The notes under the pieces are model-generated. The model was not told where the DNA came from. It made no database searches and saw nothing but the letters and a program-made list of their open reading frames with translations. 64,000 bases of DNA from Micromussa lordhowensis (taxonomy: Eukaryota > Cnidaria > Anthozoa > Scleractinia > Lobophylliidae), in contig OZ026596.1 in the NCBI GenBank assembly GCA_964020085.1, positions 7,090,610 to 7,154,609 on the forward strand. The letters are read 5' to 3'. The translations under genes were made by a program, and so were the position numbers. Below are positions 42,803 through 53,582 of the stretch, piece by piece; within the stretch, counting starts at the first letter, position 1; each line of letters opens with the position of its first letter.

Positions 42803-42874
42803 GCGTCGGTGGTATAGTGGTGAGCATAGCTGCCTCCCAAGCAGTTGACCCGGGTTCGATTCCCGTCCGACGCA
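42803..42874 (+). tRNA. tRNA-Gly (CCC)
   Basis: A 72-nt cloverleaf with acceptor GCGTCGG/CCGACGC, anticodon loop CTCCCAA (CCC, reading GGG) and B box GGTTCGATTCC. One T-stem mismatch (CCGT for CCGG) compared with the copy at 47286. It lies 332 bp after the Gln gene in the same direction. Confidence 0.8.
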
Positions 42875-43306
42875 GATCATTTTTGTGCGTCCAGGCGTAA
42901 AAATTAGAAAAAAACTGACTTCTTTAAGTCTTTGAAAACAACAGTGAAAAGAAACCAGAGCATCAAGTCCTCCGGGGTTTTTTGGTGAATTTCTCGTTTG
43001 CTTTTTTGAGGTTCTGATATAAGGACAGAATTATTTTTATCAGATGGAGTGCAACGAATGATTAAAATGTTACTGCTAAAGATAGATTTGTAACGCTACT
43101 GCAGCTTAGCGGTTGATACACTCGGAAAAAATGCCAATTCGCCATAGCTACGTTATCTTCCTTGATTTTTAATACCACATATTATTGTGTAGTTTTTTGT
43201 TTTTCATTGTTGCTTGTGTTTTGTTTTTGTCTCTTGGTGTTGTTTTTGAAGCTTCTCTGTACACTGTTTGAGATTTGAAAGTTTCGAAATGAGTTATTAC
43301 CACCAT
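42875..43306. other. Gly-to-Gln spacer of the array
   Basis: No gene. It shares blocks with 47358-47640 (for example GTTTGAGATTTGAAAGTTT near 43266), confirming the tandem unit. The first 150 bp also resembles the flank after the Gly gene at 53774. Confidence 0.55.
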
Positions 43307-43320
43307 ATTTCCTTATGTTT
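43307..43320. repeat. Left target-site duplication of the RTE-like LINE
   Basis: ATTTCCTTATGTTT here is repeated at 46526-46539, directly after the element. The intact unit sequence at 47629-47642 contains the site once. Confidence 0.9.
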
Positions 43321-46300
43321 TTCTGTCCCAAGGGGTCACCACCTTATCGCGGTGGGATGGTTTGCGTGTCTCAATGACCCCTAGAGCCATGTCGGCTGGA
43401 GTCTTGTACTCCCTTTAGGGCTACCCAGACGAAGTGTGACCCCCTGGCCCTCCAGGTTAGGGGTTGGGCTGGGGTCTGATAACCCACTCCCGTAAGAATC
43501 AGCTTATTACAGAAACGCAAGACATTCGAACCTCTATTAACATCGGTGACGCGACGAGACCTCTTTGTAGCAGGACGACGCTTTTGGGCCAAAGCCAAAA
43601 GGAAGACCAAAAGCCGACAGCTTCGATCGTGAATCCGAGGAATAAAACAAGGATAGGAAACTGGAATGTTAGGACAATGTTCGAGACTGGGAAGGCTGGC
43701 CAAGTTGCAAGAGAGATGAAGAGATATAAGTTTTTTGGGGGGTATTAGTGAATGCAGGTGGAGAGGAAGCGGAAAATCCAAGCTTAACACAGGAGAGGTA
43801 ATAATCTGCAGTGGTGAAGAAAATATACACCAAGGAGGTGTAGTAATTATGATGTCGCAACAAGCAGCCAGATGTCTTATGGAGTGGACACCAGAAAGTA
43901 GTCGAATTATAAGAGCAAGATTTTATTCAAAGTATAGGAAACTAACGTTGATACATGCATACTCCCCGACCAACGATGCGTGTATAAAGAGCAAACACGA
44001 TTTTTACGAACAACTAGAGGGTACGGTGCAGAAGTGCAACAGAGATGACATCCGGCTTATTACTGGAGACCTAAATGCTAAAGTGGGGAAAGGAACACCA
44101 GAAAGAAGAGAGATTCTGGGACAACACGGTGCAAGGCTCTGTGCGTTCTGGAAGATGACTGGCTTAGCCATCACAGGAACAATCTTCCCCCATAAAAAAA
44201 TTCATAAAGCAACATGGACATCACCAGATGGCAGAGTTAAGAATCAGATAGACCACACTATGATTGCAAAGGAATATAGATCGTCAGTCATGGACAATGT
44301 AGTTAGGAGAGGTGCAGATGTGGGAAGCGACCACTGCCTAGTGGAGACTAGGCTCAAGCTGAGGTTGAAAAGAAACCCAAGGGAAATGAAAGGTCGAACA
44401 ACGTTGGATACGCAGAAACTAGCAGACGAAGAGATGCTTGTCAAATACAACATTGAGGTCAGAAACAGATTTCAAGCACTGACAGATTTGGGGGAAGAAA
44501 ATACCGACTACATGCATGAACAACAGAATGAAGAATATATATGTTGGTGCAGCTAAAGATGTACTAGGTATAGCTAGGAAAACCAGCAAACCTTGGTTGC
44601 GCGACGCCGTGGAAGAAAGTAGAGGAAAGGAGACAACTATAGCTGAAGTTAGAAAGTACACGTTCAGAAAGAGTCAAGAAAAGAATAAAGGAACAGTACA
44701 AGGGAAAAGACCAAGAAGTTAAACGGAGTGCTCGTGAAGATAAGAGGTATTGGATGAATGAGACGGCAGATATTGCTGAAAGAGCAGCAGAAAATGGGAG
44801 AGCAGGGAAACTACATCGTATAGTGAAGACTCTGACAGGTGAGGGGAAAAGAACCAAGTACAGTAGTCAACGATAAAAATGGAAAACCACCAAATGAGCG
44901 GAGTGAAAGACTGAAGATCTAGAAAGAACACTTTGACACAGTACTAAACAAAGAACCACCTGTCAGGCCTATACAGCCACATGAAATTAAGACAAGGCAA
45001 AATGACAGAGAGTTTGACATCGGAGCATTCCAACCAACAGAGGTGAAAAATGCTATAAGATCAACGAAAAGTGGGAAAGCAGCGGGTCATGATAGCGTAG
45101 TTGTAGAGCTTCTAAAGACGGACTTAGAAGAGAGAGCAAAGGAGTTGACAAAGTTGTTCAACAAAGTAAAGGAAGAGGGTGTAGCACCAACAAGCTGGAA
45201 CAAAGGACTAATAGTAAAGTTAACCAAGAAGGGTAACTTACGTGAGTGTACAAACTGGAGAGGTATCACACTTTTACCAGTCATAAGTAAGATCTTTGGC
45301 AGAGTGTTGTTAAGTAGGATTAAAAAGAGGAGTTGACAACATCTTGAGGAAGAAGCAAACAGGGTTTCGAGAGAACAGAAATGCCATCGATCCGAATTTT
45401 ACTCTCAAGAATATATTGGAGCAAGGAATAAATGGAATGCAACTCTGTACACACATTTCATGGAAAGGATCTGATTCTATACATCGCGAAAACTTATGGA
45501 ACATGTCGATATATGGAATCTCAGAAGAGCTCATCAGTCTGACAAAAGCAATGTACAACAACTTTGAATGCGCAGTCGCAGAAGAAGCTGAAACAACAAA
45601 ATGGTTTCAAGTCCAGTCTGGAGTGGTTTCAAGTCCAGTCTGGAGTAAGACAAGGGTGCACCATGTCAGGTTTTCTTTTCTTACTATCAATTGACTGAGT
45701 CATGAACAGAACTACAGAGCAGGAGAACTGGCATACGATGGAAGCTCACCTCGGTCTTAGAAGCTCTTGACTTCGCAGACGACATTGCCTCATTGTCATC
45801 TAGACATGTTGACATAGAAGATAAGACCAGTAGGCTTGTCGAGGAAGCTGCCAGAGTAGGACTTAAGATTAACTCGAAGAGGTCAAAAGTTATGCGAATA
45901 AATGCCAGAAACGACCAAAGAATAAAAGTAAATGACGAGCAGGTAGATGACGTTGAAGAGTTTTTGTACCTAGATGCACTGTTGGACAAAGAAGGCGGGG
46001 CGACCAAAGACATACAACAGAAACTAAGTAAAGCCAGACAAACTTTCTACAGGTTGCGAAGAATTTGGAACAGTAGCGAAATTAGCAGGAAGACAAAGAT
46101 TCAATTGTTCAAAAAGCTTGGAAACTCACGAAAACAGAAGCAAAGAAGCTGGACGCTTTCCAATACAAATGCATGAAACGCATACTGAGAATAAGATGGC
46201 CACGGACCATCTCACACCAACAAATCCAGGAGACCACAGGAGTGAACAGAACAAGCGATGAGATCAGACGCCGAAGATGGAATTGGATCGGGCATATAAT

Positions 46301-46525
46301 GAGGAAGAACAGAGAGGAACACTGTGTTACAGCATTGGAGTGGAGACCAGAGGGGAGGAGGAGACCAGGTCGACCAAAAACAACATGGTGGAGAATGGTT
46401 GAAGACGAAAGGCGAGTAGCTGGGTGGCAATCACGGATGACTGTCCGAACTTTAGCAGCAAACCGAAGTGGATGGAAAGAGAATGTAAAAGCCTTACGTG
46501 CCTTATGGCACGAAGAGATATAGAG
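43321..46525 (+). mobile_element. RTE-like LINE, full length but decayed
   Basis: A 3.2-kb element bounded by a 14-bp duplication. A 140-bp 5' UTR precedes an endonuclease with NWNVRTM, GISECRW, TGDLNAK and GSDHCLV. A reverse transcriptase follows, with WRGITLLPVISK, KKQTGFRENRN, and FADD near 45774. A C-terminal basic segment carries RRWNWIGHIMRK and RRPGRPKTTWW. It ends at once after the stop, without a long 3' UTR, as RTE elements do. Assignment to RTE is by domain order and C-terminus. Confidence 0.8.
43464..46523 (+). pseudogene. RTE-like ORF, multiple frameshifts
   Basis: The single expected ORF is split into at least seven frames. A shift sits in a T/G run near 43735; others lie near 44530, 44720-45040, 45335, 45690-45790 and 46170. 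The segment between about 44556 and 45040 and that near 45600 (a short direct duplication of GGTTTCAAGTCCAGTCTGGA) are the most damaged. The apurinic endonuclease and RT motifs are still recognisable, but no functional protein could be made. Confidence 0.85.
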
Positions 46526-46593
46526 ATTTCCTTATGTTTATAAACAATGATACAAAGATGATTGCTTTATTTTTCCGCCTTTTCTACATACCG

Positions 46594-46665
46594 GGTCCCA
46601 TGGTGTAATGGTTAGCACTCTGGACTTTGAATCCAGCGATCCGAGTTCAAATCTCGGTGGGACCT
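46594..46665 (+). tRNA. tRNA-Gln (TTG)
   Basis: A 72-nt gene, fully paired in all stems. The anticodon is TTG, reading CAA, with A box GGTGTAATGG and B box AGTTCAAATCT. As far as I can recall it equals the vertebrate tRNA-Gln(TTG) consensus. It starts 68 bp after the RTE-like LINE ends and has the SINE 59 bp downstream. Confidence 0.92.
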
Positions 46666-46724
46666 CATAGGATTTATTTTTCTTTGATAATAAGCCGATT
46701 TTTTGTATTACGATTAGCGGTTAT

Positions 46725-46988
46725 AGTCATAGTCATAGTCATAGCAATTTTTCTTGGACAACTCTGTCCAAGGGGGAAAGGTGCAATGAGGTTATCCCTA
46801 TGTAAAGCACCAACCCATGAGACAAGGCCAGACCACAGCACCGGGAACTACGTGCCCTACTCTTTTCTATAAGTGTGTGGGTTCTTTAACGTTCCCTGCT
46901 AAACATTGAAGATGTAGGAGGCGGGGCCTACGAATCCTCGACCTTCCGCACAGCGGACTGGCGCTCTACCAACTGAGCTAACCAGGAG
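46725..46988 (-). mobile_element. tRNA-derived SINE, 8-bp target duplication
   Basis: On the minus strand it opens with a tRNA-like head (GGTTAGCTCAGTTGGTAGAG A box; a B-box-like GAGGATTCGTAGG). A body follows that includes AACGTTAAAGAACCC, and it ends in an ATGACT tandem tail. GCGGTTAT flanks both sides (46717-46724, 46989-46996). The head has a long CCGCTGTGCGG hairpin in place of a normal anticodon arm. Confidence 0.85.
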
Positions 46989-47285
46989 GCGGTTATGAAT
47001 AAATATTTGCGAACTAATATCATTTCAAAACACAAAACACACCCTTTTGTAGGAGAATATAAGTTATATCGTTAGAGTAACCTAAACTGAAGAATATGTT
47101 CATACTTGTCCCTTGTTAATTATAAAAGCAAAACCAATAAATACCAATTTCTACTTTAACCAGTATTTTGTTTAGAGCCTGCTGACAGTTTTTGTTTGTA
47201 ATTTATTTTTAAGGCACGTTGACCACTGAAGAGGGTAGTCTCTGACGGATCAAAGTGACAGGAAAGTGGAGTATTAGTCAACCCC

Positions 47286-47357
47286 GCGTCGGTGGTATAG
47301 TGGTGAGCATAGCTGCCTCCCAAGCAGTTGACCCGGGTTCGATTCCCGGCCGACGCA
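47286..47357 (+). tRNA. tRNA-Gly (CCC)
   Basis: A 72-nt cloverleaf, all stems paired (T-stem CCCGG/CCGGG type), anticodon CCC. A TTTTC run follows within 10 nt. It is the cleanest Gly gene of the array. Confidence 0.92.
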
Positions 47358-47694
47358 GATAATTTTCTTGCGTCCAAGCATGCAAAAGTGATTAAAATGT
47401 TACTGCTAATGATAGATTTGGAACGCTACTCCAGCTTAGCGGTTGACTGGGAAAAATTCGCCATAGCTACGTTATCTTCCTTGATTTTTTATATCATATC
47501 TTGTTGTGTAGCTTGTTTTTTCATTGTTGCTTGTGCTATTTTTGTTGTCTCTTGGTGTTGTTTTTTGAAGCTTTACCTGTACACTGTTTGAGATTTGAAA
47601 GTTTTCAAATGGGCTATTACCACCATATTTCCTTATGTTTATAAACAATGATACAAAGATGATTGCTTTATTTTTCCGCTTTCTCCATATACCG

Positions 47695-47766
47695 GGTACC
47701 ATGGTGTAATGGTTAGCACTCTGGACTTTGAATCCAGCGTTCCGAGTTCAAATCTCGATGGGACCT
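47695..47766 (+). tRNA. tRNA-Gln (TTG), acceptor and T-stem changes
   Basis: Anticodon TTG. The acceptor reads GGTACCA against TGGGACC (one mismatch) and the T-stem CTCGA has another. It may be weakened or non-functional. It lies 338 bp after the Gly gene. Confidence 0.7.
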
Positions 47767-48283
47767 CATTGGATTTCTTTTTGCTTGATAATAAACCGAT
47801 TTTTTAATATTACGATTAGCGGTTATGAATAAATTTGCTAACTAATATCATTTCAAAAGACAAAACACACCCTTTTGCAGGAGAATATAAGTTATATCGT
47901 TAGAGTAAGCTAAACTAAATAATATGTTCATACTTGTCCCTTGTTAATTATAAAAGCAAAACCAATAAATACCAATTTCTACTTTAACCAGTATTTTGTT
48001 TAGAGCCTGCTGACAGTGTTTGTTTGTAATTTATTTGTAAGACAAGTTGACCACTGAAGAGGGTAGTTCTGTGACGGATCAAAGTGACAGGAAAGTAGAG
48101 CATGAGACTTTGAACGGACGTGTTTGAAGAGCTCCGCGATCTGTTTTTCCCGTTAGCGCCTTTGAGGTTTTTTCTCTGGTTTCCTGGTTTTGTTAGATTG
48201 TAACAGGCCTTTTGGCCACTTTTTGCTTCGAGATTATAAGTGGCATCGCTTCTTCGTAGCCGTTTAATTTCGAAGTTTTGATA

Positions 48284-50074
48284 ATGGAAAGTTCTGTTGA
48301 AAGTGAAGTCGTTACGAATTTGAATATGGAAAGTTCTGTTGGCGCCAAAACTGTCCCGGAGGGCACTGATGGTGCTGTGGATAATGTCCCTGGAGAGAGT
48401 CTTGAGAGTGTTAATGATGTAAACACGACTTCCACTGACGATAATGGGGCTTCACAATTTGCTGATGGTCCGAATGAACTTCGATCGTATGTAAATGCAG
48501 ATTCCTATGCCTCGAGAGCGGCCAGAACGGCTGGTCGTGTTTCTTCTGATAAACCAACCTGGCGGCGTCCTACTCATTCCGCGGCTAATGATATGCCAAA
48601 ACGCCCCAGAACAGCTTTATTTACGCCATCACGTTCCACATCAGCGAGATCTGTCTTTGAAGCCTTGAGTATGGCACATATTGACGCATCGGATATTCAG
48701 TGCATGCAACGAAAGATGAACAGTGAGGTTGTAATTACTTTCAAGTCAGTGGATGTTAAGGAAAAATTTCTTCGTTTAAACGCTCTCACCGTTGGAGAGT
48801 ACAGCTACGCGACGCAAGACATTGATCGCCCTATGACCTTTTTGACAATATACGACGCTCCATTTGAACTGAGCGATTTGGCCATTATCAGGCGGCTTGC
48901 TCCCTTTTGCGAGGTTGTACATTATCGTCGGGGCAAATTCGATTTTATGCCAGGAGTCTACAATGGCCTACGTCATTACCGCGTGAGGGTAACAAAGCCT
49001 GTTCCAAGTTTTATCCGGTTTGGTAAATACCAGATTTTTTTGAAGCATGACGGCCAGGTACCAACCTGTCGGCGCTGTAACCTCGCTGGTCATTTTAGTA
49101 ATGATTGCAACCTGAAGGTTTGTTTTAATTGCGAAAACATCGGGCATGAGGCTGGTTCGTGTCCGGCGCCACCTTTATGCCATTTTTGCAAAGAAGCTGG
49201 CCATACTAGCCGCGAATGCGGTTATTCTTGGGTTTCGTCATTAATCAGGGGTACCACAACAGATGAGTCAACCCCTGTTAATGTGGATCGTTCCGATGGG
49301 GAAGATAGTGAGGCCTCCTTCAAGACCCGCTCGGGAGACTCGTTTAAATGGGCCGATGATTCGGACCTTTCCGATGAGGGTGAAGAGGATGATGATTTTA
49401 GAGATGCCGAGGCGCAACCTCTTGCTACGGCTTTGCCCGTGAGTACGTTGCCCGCTGATCCGTCCTTCTTTGAGCCGTCTGAAAATGAGCCAGCTGCCAC
49501 TGAACCATTGACCGCTGAGTCGACAGCTGTTGGGCCGTCTGTATTAGCTGCTGTACTGCCTACAGAATCTCTGCCTGATACCCAACCAAATCAAACTGCC
49601 GAGAACCAGGCCTCCCCGGCCGACCATGGCACCGATGTATTAGCTGCTGTACTGCCTACAGAATCTTTGCCTGATGCCCAGCCAAATCAGACTGCCGAAA
49701 ACCAGGTCTCCCCGGCCGACCATCAGCCTGATGGAGTACTAGATTCCCAGGGCTTCATAAAGCCCCCAGTCGTAGTAATTGATGACCTAAGTCAACCATC
49801 TGATCCTTCAAGTGCGCTTCATTCTTCAGCTAGTAAAAGCCGGGTTCCCGTCCGTGTTCCTAGACTTACCCGCCGTACCTTCGCTGTGGCTCCTACAGCT
49901 CTAGAAGCAGCCGCCCTCCGCAAGAAGAATCACCCTTTTGTCTCTGGAGAGTCGCAGACTCCCGCTGCCTCTTCTACGCCCATGGAGACTACGGTAGACC
50001 TAAAACGCAAGGCTCAAGTCCAGGCCGACGCTCCCCCCAAGGAGAGGCGGGAGAAGAAAAAAGGCAGGAAGTAG
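48284..50074 (+). CDS. LINE copy 2 ORF1, triple zinc-knuckle protein
   Basis: 596 residues from the ATG at 48284. An in-frame TTG at 48278 was rejected as start. An N-terminal acidic/Ser-rich region (1-100) is followed by a possible RRM-like segment (about 125-250) and three CCHC knuckles at about residues 262-312, each C-X2-C-X4-H-X4-C. An acidic stretch (SDEGEEDDD) comes next, then a proline/threonine-rich region with two TESLPD..QPNQTAEN repeats, and a basic Lys/Arg tail. Such proteins bind the element RNA in the retrotransposition particle. The stop TAG is followed within 5 nt by the open ORF2 frame. Confidence 0.9.
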   Translation: MESSVESEVVTNLNMESSVGAKTVPEGTDGAVDNVPGESLESVNDVNTTSTDDNGASQFADGPNELRSYVNADSYASRAARTAGRVSSDKPTWRRPTHSAANDMPKRPRTALFTPSRSTSARSVFEALSMAHIDASDIQCMQRKMNSEVVITFKSVDVKEKFLRLNALTVGEYSYATQDIDRPMTFLTIYDAPFELSDLAIIRRLAPFCEVVHYRRGKFDFMPGVYNGLRHYRVRVTKPVPSFIRFGKYQIFLKHDGQVPTCRRCNLAGHFSNDCNLKVCFNCENIGHEAGSCPAPPLCHFCKEAGHTSRECGYSWVSSLIRGTTTDESTPVNVDRSDGEDSEASFKTRSGDSFKWADDSDLSDEGEEDDDFRDAEAQPLATALPVSTLPADPSFFEPSENEPAATEPLTAESTAVGPSVLAAVLPTESLPDTQPNQTAENQASPADHGTDVLAAVLPTESLPDAQPNQTAENQVSPADHQPDGVLDSQGFIKPPVVVIDDLSQPSDPSSALHSSASKSRVPVRVPRLTRRTFAVAPTALEAAALRKKNHPFVSGESQTPAASSTPMETTVDLKRKAQVQADAPPKERREKKKGRK

Positions 50075-50078
50075 ATAG

Positions 50079-53000
50079 TTTTACCTTTTTTCCCAGTTTT
50101 TCGAGTCCTTTTTCCAAGACATTTTCAAGGTTTTGACTATTAATGCGAGGGGTTTGGGGAGTCCCCTTAATAATAACCTCCTCTTTGATCTCATTGAGAA
50201 ATCTGCATGTGATATTTGTTTCGTTCAGGAAACTTTAGTTAGTTCTGAGGCAAAGATCAAAGTTCTTTCCCGTAGATGGCTGGGCCGTTGTTATTGGTCC
50301 CCCTCAATTGGCAAACAGGGAGGTGTTGCCGTTTTAATATCTCCCAAGTGCTCCGATGAAGTAGTGTCTTGGAAAAAGGACTCTAATGGGCGTATAATTA
50401 GTATTCTGGTTAGAATCGACGGTGTAGATCTTAACTTCGTCAATATTTATGCTCCCACCAATCGTACTGATCGAAAATTGTTTTACGAATCCCTTCATGA
50501 ATACTTTGTTCCTGCGTCCGCTCTCGTGATCGGTGGCGATTTCAATTGTTATGAAAATGCACTCGATAAATTTGGCGGGAATGTTTCAGTCGGTGGTGAA
50601 TGTAAATCTCTAAAATCTGATTTTGTTTTGGTTGATGCGTGGCGTAAGTTACACCCTAGCGCGCGCGAATTCACCTGGTTCAACCATGATTATTCAATTG
50701 CTAGTCGCTTAGACAAGTTCTTTGTCTCAAAGGAGTTGTTTACATCTGATTGCCAATGTGAAATCTCACCTTGTCCGCTATCTGATCACGATTTTGTTTC
50801 TTTTGTTTTTGATATCCCTGACGCCGCTAAACGCGGCCCAGGCGTGTGGAAATTAAATAACTCGCTCCTTGATGACAAAAACTTCTGTGGTATTATTCGT
50901 AATTTAATTCAAAGTCACGTTTTGTATTTTGCTTCATTTCCGTCTCCTCAAGATTGGTGGGAGTTTTTAAAAGTTTCCATCAAGGAAGAATCGATTTCGT
51001 TTTCTCGCCAAAAGCGCCGGCAATTGTGTCGAGATCGTGTTTTTCTAACGAATAAATTAATAAGTCTTCGTCAACGCCTGGTCAACGGTGACAATTTCGT
51101 TGTTGATTCTATTCAAGATATAGAATGCCGCTTAAAGGTCATCTACACTAAAGAAATCGAAGGAATTTTAGTCCGCAGTCGAGCGGAATGGCTCGAGGAG
51201 GGCGAACGCCCAACTCGTTATTTTTTTCAGCTGCACTCTTCTAATGCGCAGAGAAGCAAAATATCATCGATATATAATTCATCCGGCGTTGAGGTTTCGT
51301 CACAAGATGAAATTGAGCAGGCACATTTTGATTTCTATTCTTCCTTGTTTTCGGAAGAACCGGTTGATATGGTTTTCCAGGATGATCTTTTGTCTTCACT
51401 TTCTCGCCAGCTGTCGCCTCATCAGTCGTCATTGTGCGAGGGCACAATGACGATTGATGAAATTTCCTTTGCAGTTAAGAACATGAATACGAACAAATCT
51501 CCCGGGGCCAATGGTTTAACCGTTGAATTTTATCGTAAATTTTGGGATATATTAGCTCCTCATTTAGTTCTTGTTTTCAACTCCTGTTTTCAAGCTGGTG
51601 AGATGTGTGAATCCATGAAAACAAGTAATACTCGCGTGATCTATAAAAAGGGGGATCGGAAATCTCTTAAAAATTGGAGACCGATCTCCCTTCTCAATGT
51701 TGATTACAAAATCTGCTCTAAGGCTATCTCTATTCGCCTTTCTAAAGTCCTGGAATTCATCGTTGATCCTGACCAAACATGCTCTGTTCCTGGGCGGAAG
51801 ATTTCAGTGAATCTTCATACTCTTAGGGATATTTTAGATTACCTTGACCGCACAGGGGAAGCTGGTATTTTAGTAAGTCTTGATCAGGAGAAAGCCTTTG
51901 ATCGCGTAAACCGTTCTTTTCTACAGAGTTTGCTAACTCGTTTTGGTTTTGGCCCCTCTTTTTGTAACTGGATTAACACGTTTTATAAAGGTGCTAATAT
52001 GCGCGTTATTGTGAATGAATGGCTCACAGAGCCGATCCCTTTGTCTCGCGGCGTTCGCCAGGGGGATTCCCTTTCCCCAATGCTATATATTCTTTGCGTT
52101 GAAACTCTTGCATGTCAAATTCGTTCATGCTCCCAAATTGAAGGCTTTCTCTTACCTGGTGCTAACGGGTCTCAATATAAAGTAAGTATTTATGCTGATG
52201 ACACGACTAGTCTAGTCAAATCTGTTTATTCTCTTGCAGCCCTCTTTCGCGTAATCAACGTGTACGAGAGGGGATCCGGAGCGAAACTCAATGTATCCAA
52301 AACAGAGGCCATGTGGCTGGGCGCGTGGCGCTCTCGCGCTGACCAGCCGTTTGGCCTCACATGGGTAACAAAAATGAAAATTCTAGGGGTTGTTTTCGGA
52401 CAGAACGCAGAGTCTGACAATTGGCGGCCAAAGCTTAAGAAGTTAGAAAATCATCTTAATTTTTGGAAATCTCGTTCTTTATCCCTGGTGGGCAAGTCCC
52501 TGATTGTGAATACAATAGGAATTAGCAAACTCCTGTATCTAGCTACTATTCTTCCTGTCCCTCAATGGGTTATTTCGGAGGTAAATAATTTGATTTGGCC
52601 TTTCCTATGGGGTTGCCGAATGGAGACCGTCAGCCGACAGTCGTGTCATCAGCCCTTCCTAAAGGGCGGTCTAGGCATCATAAACTTTAAGATCAAGGCA
52701 GATGCCTTAAAGTTAGCATCCGTAGTTTCTAATTGGTCCAATGCCGATTCAAAGTCTTTTTATCTCATTAAGTATTTTTTCGGGGCTAAGCTATCCCCAA
52801 TTCGACCGGAGTGGCGTTTCCTTCGGGATAACTCCTCTCCGAGTGCTCAACTTCTAACACCCTTTTATTCCAATTGCCTTTCTGTTTTGAGCAGTCTCCG
52901 CAAGATCTTGTCTTGCCAAGACTGGCGCAATTTTGCTTTTACTTCAAAGAAATGTTATTACACTCTACTTAAGGAAAAGTCATCCTCACCCGTTATTCAC

Positions 53001-53582
53001 CGACATTGGGTCTCGTTTTTAACTATTGGTTTTGACCTGGATCGGCATTGGTCACTTGTTCGTGATGAGTTTTGTGAGAATTTCAAAAATGATTTACTTT
53101 GGTTAATTGTATTACGCGCGGTTAAGGTTCGCGATGCATTGAAAAATTGGGGCTACATTAACTCCGATTGCTGTGCGTCGTGCTCTCGAAAGGAAACAAT
53201 CGACCACTGTTTCCTTAATTGCTCCCGCGTGAAGGCCGTTTGGTCACACTTCTCGCCTTTATTGTCTTCTCTTGTTGGTGTGACATTTTTACCTAACTGC
53301 ATTTCCGTCTTCTTTTTCCAATGGCCCCGTGCAGACGCTAAGAGTGCACGCTTGGCCAGATTTCTGATTAAAACGACTCTTTACGGAATTTGGAAATTCC
53401 GAAATAAAGCCACTTTTCATAATGGTCACGAGGATTCCCAGGCTATTATTCGTTACATTAAAACAGATATCCGGAAAAGAATTTCTTTAGATCACTTTCG
53501 CTTGTCGCAGTCCGATTTTGCATCCGCCTGGGAATCTACACTTTGTAAAGTTGCCGACTCTTCTTTTCATGTTCTTCTCTAG
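50079..53582 (+). CDS. LINE copy 2 ORF2, endonuclease-reverse transcriptase
   Basis: The frame is open from just after an in-frame TAG at 50076-50078, in +1 relative to ORF1, and has no ATG before the endonuclease. The first conserved residues are at TINARGL (50136). Counting from 50133: endonuclease with QET 32-34, NIYAP 104-108, GGDFN 134-138 and SDHD 217-220; reverse transcriptase with RPISLLNVDYK, LDQEKAFDRVN (motif A), SRGVRQGDSLSP and YADD at 687-690; and a C-terminal CCASC..DHCFLNC zinc-binding motif near 1013-1030. It would cut target DNA and copy element RNA at the nick. Translation start must be non-AUG or by reinitiation. Confidence 0.92.
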   Translation, partial: FYLFSQFFESFFQDIFKVLTINARGLGSPLNNNLLFDLIEKSACDICFVQETLVSSEAKIKVLSRRWLGRCYWSPSIGKQGGVAVLISPKCSDEVVSWKKDSNGRIISILVRIDGVDLNFVNIYAPTNRTDRKLFYESLHEYFVPASALVIGGDFNCYENALDKFGGNVSVGGECKSLKSDFVLVDAWRKLHPSAREFTWFNHDYSIASRLDKFFVSKELFTSDCQCEISPCPLSDHDFVSFVFDIPDAAKRGPGVWKLNNSLLDDKNFCGIIRNLIQSHVLYFASFPSPQDWWEFLKVSIKEESISFSRQKRRQLCRDRVFLTNKLISLRQRLVNGDNFVVDSIQDIECRLKVIYTKEIEGILVRSRAEWLEEGERPTRYFFQLHSSNAQRSKISSIYNSSGVEVSSQDEIEQAHFDFYSSLFSEEPVDMVFQDDLLSSLSRQLSPHQSSLCEGTMTIDEISFAVKNMNTNKSPGANGLTVEFYRKFWDILAPHLVLVFNSCFQAGEMCESMKTSNTRVIYKKGDRKSLKNWRPISLLNVDYKICSKAISIRLSKVLEFIVDPDQTCSVPGRKISVNLHTLRDILDYLDRTGEAGILVSLDQEKAFDRVNRSFLQSLLTRFGFGPSFCNWINTFYKGANMRVIVNEWLTEPIPLSRGVRQGDSLSPMLYILCVETLACQIRSCSQIEGFLLPGANGSQYKVSIYADDTTSLVKSVYSLAALFRVINVYERGSGAKLNVSKTEAMWLGAWRSRADQPFGLTWVTKMKILGVVFGQNAESDNWRPKLKKLENHLNFWKSRSLSLVGKSLIVNTIGISKLLYLATILPVPQWVISEVNNLIWPFLWGCRMETVSRQSCHQPFLKGGLGIINFKIKADALKLASVVSNWSNADSKSFYLIKYFFGAKLSPIRPEWRFLRDNSSPSAQLLTPFYSNCLSVLSSLRKILSCQDWRNFAFTSKKCYYTLLKEKSSSPVIHRHWVSFLTIGFDLDRHWSLVRDEFCENFKNDLLWLIVLRAVKVRDALKNWGYINSDCCASCSRKETIDHCFLNCSRVKAVWSHFSPLLSSLVGVTFLPNCISVFFFQWPRADAKSARLARFLIKTTLYGIWKFRNKATFHNGHEDSQAIIRYIKTDIRKRISLDHFRLSQSDFASAWESTLCKVADSSFHVLL

